DNA from: an uncultured Collinsella sp.
GTDB taxonomy: Bacteria > Actinomycetota > Coriobacteriia > Coriobacteriales > Coriobacteriaceae
Assembly: GCA_900549275.1 (NCBI GenBank)
Contig: URNU01000079.1
Span: 1-6,679, forward strand
Direction of reading: 5' to 3'
DNA length: 6,679 bases
Positions 1 through 4,975 of the stretch are shown here, one piece after another. Below the pieces are notes generated by a model. The model did no database searches and was not told the DNA's origin. It worked only from the letters and a program-made list of their open reading frames with translations. Each line of letters begins with the position of its first letter. The stretch's first letter is position 1. The position numbers and the translations under genes are program-made.

Positions 1-146
1 AATACGACCTCGTCCGCACCCTCGCGGTCGTAGGCACGCGCCAGCTCCACCGGGTCGCCCGCATCGCGCAGGCTCACGAAGTTGACGCCCTTGACCACGC
101 GGCCGTCCTTAACATCCAGACAGGGAATCACACGCTTGGTAAGCAT
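1..146 (-). CDS. hisF: Imidazole glycerol phosphate synthase cyclase subunit HisF (N-terminal part, cut by window edge)
   Basis: Only the first 48 codons and 2 nt lie in the window; the gene continues beyond position 1. The protein begins [20 protein letters not shown], the near-invariant start of HisF, the (beta/alpha)8-barrel cyclase. HisF takes ammonia from HisH and converts PRFAR to imidazole glycerol phosphate and AICAR. Asp11 in the PCLDVKDGR motif matches one of the two catalytic aspartates of the family; the second lies outside the window. The following residues ([17 protein letters not shown], then a YDREGADEV segment) also follow the HisF consensus. The ATG at 144-146 sits 3 nt after the hisA TAG stop. 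A strong Shine-Dalgarno (GGGGAGGAG on the minus strand, 153-161) lies inside the hisA end with 6-nt spacing. Co-translation with hisA and hisH fits the need for a 1:1 HisH-HisF complex in the cytoplasm. Confidence 0.96.
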   Translation of the reverse strand, partial: MLTKRVIPCLDVKDGRVVKGVNFVSLRDAGDPVELARAYDREGADEVV

Positions 147-149
147 GGG

Positions 150-893
150 CTACTCCTCCCCTCGGGCGGCGGCCAGCGCCTGCACCAGCGTAAAGTTGCC
201 CTCGTAGAGCGCGCGACCGGTAATCGCACCTTCAATCGTGCCCTCACCCACCGCAGCCAGTGCGCGGATGTCGTCGAGCGTCGAGATGCCACCCGAAGCC
301 ACGACGGGAAATCCCGCGACCTCGGCCACATGGCGATACGCCGCCACATCGATGCCCGTCTGCATGCCATCGCGCGCGATGTCGGTATACACCAGATGCT
401 TAAAGCCCAGCTCGGAAAGCTGCACCACGGCATCGTCGAGCGCCACACCCGAGCCGTCACGCCAGCCGTTCACCTTAACCTGGCCGTCGCGTGCGGCAAT
501 GTCAGCCACCAGCAACTCGCCAAAGCCTTGGGCCGCCACCTCGGCAAAACCCGGCTCGGTCACCAGTACGGTGCCCAGCGCGATACGGCGAGCACCATAG
601 CCGGCCAGCTCGTCGATGCGCGCGAGCGAGCGGACGCCGCCGCCCACGTCCACGGACAGACCGTCGACGCCGCAGATGGCCTTGATCGCCGCCGAGTTGG
701 CAGCGCACGCATCCTCGTCCTCGCCAAAGGCAGCGGACAGGTCGACGACGTGCACCCAGCTCGCGCCCTGCTCGGCAAACGAGCGGGCGACGGCCACGGG
801 GTCGTCGGAATATACCTTGCAGCGGCTGCGGTCACCGCGCTCCAGGCGCACGACCTTGCCGCCGATCAGATCGATTGCGGGAAACAGGATCAT
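150..893 (-). CDS. hisA: ProFAR isomerase HisA
   Basis: This 247-aa protein is a normal-length HisA, the (beta/alpha)8-barrel enzyme that isomerises ProFAR to PRFAR by an Amadori rearrangement. Family features in order are: the N-terminal FPAIDL motif with catalytic Asp8; GGKVVRL (residues 11-17) with a GD phosphate-side loop; the VDVGGGVRS phosphate-binding motif (81-89); ADIAARDGQVKVNGW (about 130-144), where Asp131 aligns with the second catalytic acid; YTDIARDGMQTG (169-180); and VVASGGIS (197-204). The ATG at 891-893 overlaps the hisH TGA as ATGA, and GAGGAGG at 901-907 gives 7-nt spacing. The TAG stop at 150-152 is 3 nt before hisF. In many actinobacteria the orthologue (PriA) also does the TrpF reaction. 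The VNGW segment reads more like ordinary HisA than the RGW-type PriA signature, but I cannot exclude dual activity from sequence alone. Confidence 0.97.
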   Translation of the reverse strand: MILFPAIDLIGGKVVRLERGDRSRCKVYSDDPVAVARSFAEQGASWVHVVDLSAAFGEDEDACAANSAAIKAICGVDGLSVDVGGGVRSLARIDELAGYGARRIALGTVLVTEPGFAEVAAQGFGELLVADIAARDGQVKVNGWRDGSGVALDDAVVQLSELGFKHLVYTDIARDGMQTGIDVAAYRHVAEVAGFPVVASGGISTLDDIRALAAVGEGTIEGAITGRALYEGNFTLVQALAAARGEE

Positions 894-1591
894 CGGCCAA
901 CCTCCTCGACGATGTTGACGAAGTTCTTAAGAATGCGCTGACCCAGCGCGGAGGATTTCTCGGGATGGAACTGGCAGCCCCACACGTTGCCATGGCGCAC
1001 GATGCACGGGAAACTCCGCGTATAGTGCGTGCGCGCCAGCACATCGGCGGCATCGGCGTCGTCGGCCACCGCGTAGCTGTGGGTGAAATACATGTTGGCA
1101 CCCTCGGCAAAACCGGCGAGCAGCGGGTCGGCCGCACCGGCGGGCGTCATATGCACCTGGTCCCAGCCCACGTGCGGCACCTTCAGGCGACTCGATTCCA
1201 AGCGCGTGCACGAGCCGCGCATGATGCCCAGGCCATCGACCCAGGGGCCACCGGCCTGCTCGGGGACGTTGCCGTCGGCAACCGCGCTCTCGTCCGCAGG
1301 CACACCCTCGTTGCCGCGCTCAAAAAACAGCTGAAGGCCCAGACAGATGCCGAGCAACGGAGTTCCGGCGGCGACGGCATCGAGCACCGCGTCCGCCTCG
1401 CCGCTCTGGCGCATAAAGGCGATCGCGTCATAGAACGCGCCCACGCCCGGGATGACCAGACCGTCGGCGTTGCGGATCTGCTCCGGATCGTCCGATGTGC
1501 AGGCGGCGGCACCGGCGCGCGCAAGCCCGCGCGCAACGCTCGACAAGTTGCCCTTGTGGTAGTCGACCACCACGATCTTCGGTTCGCCCAC
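890..1591 (-). CDS. hisH: Imidazole glycerol phosphate synthase glutaminase subunit HisH
   Basis: This class I glutamine amidotransferase supplies ammonia to HisF. With the GTG start at 1589-1591 the protein is 233 aa and begins with the family's usual first strand, KIVVVDYHKGNL. The triad is complete: Cys83 in the LLGICLGLQLFFE nucleophile elbow, and His209 and Glu211 in GCQFHPEKS. The PGVGAF oxyanion loop is at 49-54, and YFTHSY near 168-173 is the usual HisH motif. GTG was chosen because AGGGAGGG (1596-1603) is correctly spaced and because an in-frame ATG at 1679-1681 would add 30 residues translated mainly from the intergenic repeat. The protein is longer than typical HisH (about 200-215 aa); the excess sits at about residues 93-118, after the nucleophile elbow. 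The TGA stop overlaps the hisA ATG (ATGA), implying translational coupling. Upstream is the repeat-filled gap from hisB. Confidence 0.96.
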   Translation of the reverse strand: MGEPKIVVVDYHKGNLSSVARGLARAGAAACTSDDPEQIRNADGLVIPGVGAFYDAIAFMRQSGEADAVLDAVAAGTPLLGICLGLQLFFERGNEGVPADESAVADGNVPEQAGGPWVDGLGIMRGSCTRLESSRLKVPHVGWDQVHMTPAGAADPLLAGFAEGANMYFTHSYAVADDADAADVLARTHYTRSFPCIVRHGNVWGCQFHPEKSSALGQRILKNFVNIVEEVGR

Positions 1592-1595
1592 GCGA

Positions 1596-1603
1596 CCCTC
1601 CCT
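1596..1603 (-). promoter_or_regulatory. Ribosome binding site that fixes the hisH GTG start
   Basis: The minus strand reads AGGGAGGG here, with the GGAG core 6 nt before the GTG at 1589-1591. This places translation initiation just downstream of the inverted repeat and supports GTG over the in-frame ATG at 1679-1681, which has no comparable purine tract at a proper distance. The site begins only about 12 nt after the repeat arm ending at 1616, so structure in the repeat could affect access to it; that last point is inference. Confidence 0.75.
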
Positions 1604-1615
1604 TTCCCCATTCAA

Positions 1616-1652
1616 AACCTGCCAAAAAGGGACAGGTTTATTTTGGTCGGTT
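1616..1652 (+). repeat. REP-like unit, copy 1 (imperfect hairpin)
   Basis: This unit starts AACCTGCCAAAA (1616-1627) and ends TTTTGGTCGGTT (1641-1652) on the plus strand. The ends pair except for two central positions (T-C, and G-T wobble), giving an interrupted 12-bp stem around a 13-nt loop that contains GGGACAGG. Apart from the two differing bases near its inner end, it is the reverse complement of the copy at 1694-1730. The inner end therefore appears to have decayed or recombined relative to the other copy. Confidence 0.8.
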
Positions 1653-1690
1653 AAACGTTCACCCACCACATGAGACAGCATTTCCGCAGA

Positions 1691-1730
1691 TAAAACCTGC
1701 CAAAATAAACCTGTCCCTTTTTGGCAGGTT
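1691..1730 (-). terminator. Possible weak intrinsic terminator or attenuator after hisB (repeat hairpin plus T run)
   Basis: Read in the direction of transcription, the perfect hairpin of the repeat unit immediately follows the hisB stop and runs into TTTTA (1695-1691), with two of the Ts being the end of the stem. This resembles a rho-independent terminator, but the T run is short and the stem contains four A-T pairs next to the loop. If functional it would lower hisH-hisA-hisF transcript relative to hisB. Since those genes are required for the same pathway, full termination is unlikely. The call rests on shape only. Confidence 0.2.
1694..1730 (-). repeat. REP-like unit, copy 2 (perfect 12-bp hairpin)
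   Basis: AACCTGCCAAAA at 1694-1705 pairs perfectly with TTTTGGCAGGTT at 1719-1730, leaving a 13-nt loop (1706-1718). This is the intact version of the unit found inverted at 1616-1652. Its last two bases form part of the hisB TAA stop codon (1729-1731), so the element abuts the coding sequence exactly at its end without changing the conserved HisB C-terminus. Confidence 0.85.
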
Positions 1731-2316
1731 ACAGCGAGCCCTTGGTGCTGGGGATGCCTTGCACGCGGGGATCGAGCTCGCAGGCGTGGCGCATCGTGCG
1801 GCCCACGGCCTTAAAGGCGGCCTCGATGATGTGATGCGAGTTACCGCCCGCCAGTTCGCACACGTGCAGCGTGAGCTTGGCATCGCGCGCAAAGGCATAG
1901 AAAAACTCGACGGCCAGCTCGGTATCAAAGCTGCCCACGCGCTCGGTCGGCACGGGCAGCTCGCAATAGGCCTGCCCGCGGCCCGAGATATCCACGGCGG
2001 CCATCACGAGCGTCTCGTCCATGGCAATCGCCGCGTCGGCAAAGCGCGTAATGCCCGCCTTGTCGCCCAGCGCTTGGCAAAACGCTTCGCCCAGCACGAT
2101 GCCCGTATCCTCAACGGTGTGGTGCGCGTCGACCTCAACGTCGCCCACCGCATGTACCGTCAAATCGAACAGGCCATGGCGGCCAAAGGCGTTGAGCATG
2201 TGGTCGAAAAACGGCACGCCGGTCGAGATATCGCACACGCCGCTCCCGTCCAGGTCGAGCTTGACGACAATGTCGGTCTCACCCGTCTTGCGGGTCACCT
2301 CGGCATAACGGCCCAT
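1729..2316 (-). CDS. hisB: Imidazoleglycerol-phosphate dehydratase HisB (monofunctional)
   Basis: This 195-aa protein is the usual length of a monofunctional dehydratase, which converts imidazole glycerol phosphate to imidazole acetol phosphate with Mn2+. There is no HisN-type phosphatase domain in front, unlike the fused enterobacterial HisB. Metal-binding family motifs are all present: PFFDHML with His39; GRHGLFDL with His46; DAHHTVEDTG with His65, His66 and Glu69; and GGNSHHIIEAAFKA with His161, His162 and Glu165. The C-terminus (IPSTKGSL) matches the family end PSTKG-x-L, so the gene is complete. The TAA stop (1729-1731) is partly formed by the REP-like repeat. The ATG at 2314-2316 follows the hisC TAG with no gap, and AAGGAGGAG (2323-2331, inside hisC) gives 6-nt spacing. 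A histidinol-phosphate phosphatase must be encoded elsewhere. Confidence 0.98.
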   Translation of the reverse strand: MGRYAEVTRKTGETDIVVKLDLDGSGVCDISTGVPFFDHMLNAFGRHGLFDLTVHAVGDVEVDAHHTVEDTGIVLGEAFCQALGDKAGITRFADAAIAMDETLVMAAVDISGRGQAYCELPVPTERVGSFDTELAVEFFYAFARDAKLTLHVCELAGGNSHHIIEAAFKAVGRTMRHACELDPRVQGIPSTKGSL

Positions 2317-3432
2317 CTACATCTCCTCCTTCACCAGCGCGGCAAACGCAGCCAGCACCTCATCGTTTTCCTGCGGGGTACCCACGGTAATGCGCAGACA
2401 GTCCGCAAGGCCCGGCGCGTAGCTAAAGTCGCGCACCAAAATCGAATACTCGTCGCGAAGACGCTCACGCACGCGCGTGGCATGCGGCGTGCGCACGAGC
2501 ACAAAGTTTGCCGCGCTCGGCCATGCCTCCACGGGCAGGCCCTCGGCAGCCATCGCGCGCAGGGCGTACAACTCGCGCTCGCGCTCGGATGCAACCTGTG
2601 CCACCACGGGCGTATACGCATCGCGGGCACGCACGCAGGCAAGCGCGGCGGCCTGGCTCAGCACATTGACCGAATAGATCTGGCGAATCGCCGCGAACAC
2701 GTCAATAACCTCGGGCGCCGCGATCACATAGCCCAGGCGCGTGCCGGCAGCGCCAAACGCCTTGGACAGCGTATGCAAAATCACCAGGTTGGGATGCTCG
2801 GCGATAAGCCCCTGCGTCGTGGTAGCCGCGCCAAACGAATCGTCGGCAAACTCCACGTAGGCCTCGTCGACCATCACCATGTCGGGGCAGGCATCGCACA
2901 GGGCCGCGACAAAGTCGAGCGGCGCCACGTCGCCCGTGGGGTTATTGGGCGAGGTCACGATGGCCAGGCTGCACTCGGGCGCCGCCGCAAGCACGGCTGC
3001 CTGGTCGAGCTCAAAGGTCGCGGGATCGCGCCACACGTCGCGCACCTCGGTCTGGCACAGAGATGCAAAGAAGGCATACTCGCTAAAACACGGCGGGCAG
3101 TTGAGCAGGGTCCGCCCCGCGCCGCCAAACGCCAGCAGATAGTTATAGAGCAACTCGTCGCCGCCGTTGCCCACGCAGATGTTCTCGCGCGTCACGCCAT
3201 GCCAGGCAGCAAGCTCGTCGCGCAGGTCGTTGGACATGGGATCGGGGTAGCGGTTGAGCGGCGTGGCAACCAGGGCCGCGTCGACCGCCTTGCGCACGCC
3301 AGCCGGCACGGGATAGGTGTTCTCGTTGGCCGAAAGGTTGATGCGCGTGGGCGTAAAGTTGGGATCGTAGGGCTCAATGCCGGCCAGGTAAGGCTGGACG
3401 AGCTCCTTCATACGGGGCGTCAGCTCGGCCAT
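2317..3432 (-). CDS. hisC: Histidinol-phosphate aminotransferase HisC
   Basis: This fold-type I PLP enzyme transfers an amino group from glutamate to imidazole acetol phosphate. With ATG at 3430-3432 it is 371 aa, normal for HisC. Motifs in order: INLSANENTYPVP (31-43), the HisC substrate-side N-terminus; VGNGGDELL (87-95), cofactor phosphate region; TSPNNPTG (160-167); VDEAYVEF (188-195) with Asp189 for the pyridine nitrogen; TLSKAFGAAGTRLGY (221-235) with the Schiff-base Lys224 and Arg232; and CLRITVGT (345-352) with Arg347 for substrate carboxylate. The start was chosen because GAGGAGG (3439-3445) is spaced 6 nt from this ATG; the frame stays open to 3501, but the extra 23 residues are arginine-rich, overlap hisD and resemble no HisC. 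The start is 1 nt after the hisD TAA, and the TAG stop abuts the hisB ATG. Confidence 0.97.
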   Translation of the reverse strand: MAELTPRMKELVQPYLAGIEPYDPNFTPTRINLSANENTYPVPAGVRKAVDAALVATPLNRYPDPMSNDLRDELAAWHGVTRENICVGNGGDELLYNYLLAFGGAGRTLLNCPPCFSEYAFFASLCQTEVRDVWRDPATFELDQAAVLAAAPECSLAIVTSPNNPTGDVAPLDFVAALCDACPDMVMVDEAYVEFADDSFGAATTTQGLIAEHPNLVILHTLSKAFGAAGTRLGYVIAAPEVIDVFAAIRQIYSVNVLSQAAALACVRARDAYTPVVAQVASERERELYALRAMAAEGLPVEAWPSAANFVLVRTPHATRVRERLRDEYSILVRDFSYAPGLADCLRITVGTPQENDEVLAAFAALVKEEM

Positions 3433-3433
3433 A

Positions 3434-4870
3434 TTAGGCCTCCTCGACGACCGCGCCAGCGGCACCGCCCGCAGCCGCCGCCAGGTCCACACCCTCGGCA
3501 ACCGTCGCCACGGCGTCGCCCGGCCAGGCGACCTTGGTCAGGTCGGCCGCGGCCAACGACGCGGCGCTCACGGCATCCTCGCCCTGCTCCAGCACGCGGC
3601 GGCGCAGTGCGGCCGAAAGCGCGTGCGCCCACAGGCCCTCGGCCTCGGCCAGGCGCTGCGTAGCGGGAGCGTCGGAGAGCAGGCCCTCGGGTGTATAGCA
3701 AATGACACTCGAGCGCTTGACGAACTCCTCCACCGAAAGCGGGTTGGAGAACATGGCCGTGCCGCCGGTCGGCAGCGTGTGGTTGGGGCCGGCAACATAA
3801 TCGCCGAGCGGCTCGGAGCTCCAAGCGCCCACAAAGATGGCGCCGGCGTTGCGAATGCCGCCGAGCAGGCCCATCGCATCCTTGCAGTGCAGCTCCAGGT
3901 GCTCGGGCGCCACGGTGTTCACCGCCTCGACGGCGGCGGCCATGTCGGCGGCCACCACGATAGTGCCCTCGTTATCGAGTGAGGCGCGCGTGATCTCGGC
4001 ACGCGGGGACTGCGCCACCAGGATGTCGATACCCGCCTCGACCTCGCGCGCAAACTGCTCGTCGCAGGTCACCAGATAGCAGGCTGCCAGCGGATCGTGC
4101 TCGGCCTGGGCCATCAGGTCGGCCGCGACCACCATGGGCTTGGCCGTGGCATCGGCCAGCACGCAGACCTCGGACGGACCGGCGACCATGTCGATTCCCA
4201 CATCGCCCGAGACAATCTGCTTGGCCGCCGCAACAAAGGCGTTGCCCGGGCCGGTGATTTTGTCGACGCGCGGAATGGTCTCGGTACCGTATGCCAGCGC
4301 GGCCACGGCCTGGGCGCCGCCCACCATATAGATCTCGTCCACGCCGCCGAGCTTTGCCGCGGCGAGCGTGTAGGGGCTGATCAGGCCGTCTTTTTGCGGC
4401 GGGGTCACCATGACCACGCGCTTGACGCCGGCCACCTTGGCGGGAATGGCATTCATGAGCACCGTGGAGGGATACTGTGCGCGACCGCCCGGCACGTAGA
4501 TGCCGGCCGCCGCGAGCGGGGTCACCTTAACGCCGAGCATCGTGCCGTCCGCACGCGTGGTAAACCAGCTCTGCTCGACCTCGCGCTGGTGGAACTCGCG
4601 AATCTGGCGTGCAGCCTTCTCGAGCGCGGCGACAAAGGCCGGGTCGAGGCCTTCGAGCGCGGCATCGATCTGCTCTTGCGGCAGACGAAAGCTCTGCAGC
4701 TCAACGCCGTCAAAACGCTGACAGTAATCGCGCACCGCGGCATCGCCGTTGGCGCGCACGTTTGCCACGATATCGCGGGCGGCGTCGACGATGTTTTGCG
4801 GCAGCACGCCCTTGCGGTTGAGCTGATTGGTAACGAGGCGCTCGCCGGGAGCAAGCTTGATGGTCTTCAT
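3434..4870 (-). CDS. hisD: Histidinol dehydrogenase HisD with alanine-rich C-terminal extension
   Basis: This 478-aa enzyme catalyses the two NAD-dependent oxidations from histidinol to histidine. Hallmarks include [20 protein letters not shown] (121-140), [12 protein letters not shown] (202-213) and [12 protein letters not shown] (226-237). The zinc ligands of the family are all found: Gln255 and His258 in AQAEHDPLA, Asp357 in [15 protein letters not shown], and His416 in EGLWAHALS. The catalytic pair is Glu323-His324 in APEHLELH. The family normally ends about 10 residues after the last zinc histidine, near 430 aa. Here about 50 further residues follow, rich in Ala, Gly and Val and ending in VVEEA. 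The ATG at 4868-4870 follows AGGGGA (4878-4883) at 7-nt spacing, a moderate ribosome binding site. A 105-nt gap separates it from hisZG upstream; hisC starts 1 nt after its TAA. Confidence 0.97.
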   Translation of the reverse strand: MKTIKLAPGERLVTNQLNRKGVLPQNIVDAARDIVANVRANGDAAVRDYCQRFDGVELQSFRLPQEQIDAALEGLDPAFVAALEKAARQIREFHQREVEQSWFTTRADGTMLGVKVTPLAAAGIYVPGGRAQYPSTVLMNAIPAKVAGVKRVVMVTPPQKDGLISPYTLAAAKLGGVDEIYMVGGAQAVAALAYGTETIPRVDKITGPGNAFVAAAKQIVSGDVGIDMVAGPSEVCVLADATAKPMVVAADLMAQAEHDPLAACYLVTCDEQFAREVEAGIDILVAQSPRAEITRASLDNEGTIVVAADMAAAVEAVNTVAPEHLELHCKDAMGLLGGIRNAGAIFVGAWSSEPLGDYVAGPNHTLPTGGTAMFSNPLSVEEFVKRSSVICYTPEGLLSDAPATQRLAEAEGLWAHALSAALRRRVLEQGEDAVSAASLAAADLTKVAWPGDAVATVAEGVDLAAAAGGAAGAVVEEA

Positions 4871-4975
4871 ATCGGTATCCCCTATCGGTCGAGGTTGTGT
4901 TCGAAAAACGAGAGGCCGGGCGGCGGCGCCAGTCGGCCCGCAGCCCGTACGTTGGGGCGCCCGTGCGTGCTCGCG
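4871..4975 (-). other. Intergenic spacer between hisZG and hisD
   Basis: These 105 nt are the longest gap without a recognised element. On the minus strand the segment is GC-rich, then has TTTTT at 4908-4904, followed by the hisD ribosome binding site AGGGGA (4883-4878). A 5-bp stem (4934-4938 with 4914-4918) precedes the T run, but it is short, has a 15-nt loop and is separated from the Ts by about 5 nt. I see no convincing promoter, terminator, riboswitch or small gene here. Confidence 0.5.

Larger units (their letters stand above)
1616..1730. repeat. Perfect 31-bp inverted repeat pair of REP-like elements between hisB and hisH
   Basis: The arm at 1616-1646 is the exact reverse complement of the arm at 1700-1730 (31 of 31 bases). 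Allowing one mismatch and one G-T pair, the match extends inward to 1616-1652 and 1694-1730. The 53 bp between the perfect arms (1647-1699) hold no recognisable gene. Each unit is itself a small hairpin with AACCTGCC-type ends and an internal GGGACAGGTTTA segment, so this is two copies of one short element in opposite orientation, as in the paired REP elements called BIMEs. The arm has 13 G/C of 31, far below the surrounding coding DNA, which suggests separate origin. REP elements are typically spread by REP-associated tyrosine (Y1/RAYT) transposases; that link is inference, since no transposase is in the window. One arm overlaps the hisB stop codon and the other lies just upstream of the hisH ribosome binding site. 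Confidence 0.9.

Noticed and set aside
330..1654. Several further plus-strand open frames opposite hisA and hisH.
   Set aside because: They are fully antisense to intact hisA and hisH, have no matching motifs, and lack convincing ribosome binding sites.
1592..1681. ATG at 1679-1681 as the hisH start.
   Set aside because: The added 30 residues come mainly from the repeat and match no HisH; the GTG at 1589-1591 has a well-spaced AGGGAGGG and begins exactly at the conserved first strand.
1616..1730. CRISPR-like repeat array.
   Set aside because: There are only two units and they are in opposite orientation with a single 41-nt gap; CRISPR arrays use multiple direct repeats with regular spacers, and no cas gene is present.
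3433..3501. Upstream start for hisC at 3501.
   Set aside because: It would overlap the hisD coding end by over 60 nt and add an arginine-rich stretch unlike any HisC N-terminus; the ATG at 3430-3432 has GAGGAGG at the right spacing.
1495..3663. A very long open frame on the plus strand (about 720 codons) across hisH, hisB and hisC.
   Set aside because: It lies antisense to three clearly conserved his genes. Its translation is Arg/His/Ala-rich with no recognisable domain and ends in low-complexity proline/arginine sequence, as expected for an antisense shadow in GC-rich DNA.
4904..4939. Intrinsic terminator between hisZG and hisD.
   Set aside because: The best stem is only 5 bp (plus one wobble pair) with a 15-nt loop and stands about 5 nt away from the T run, so it is not a convincing terminator.
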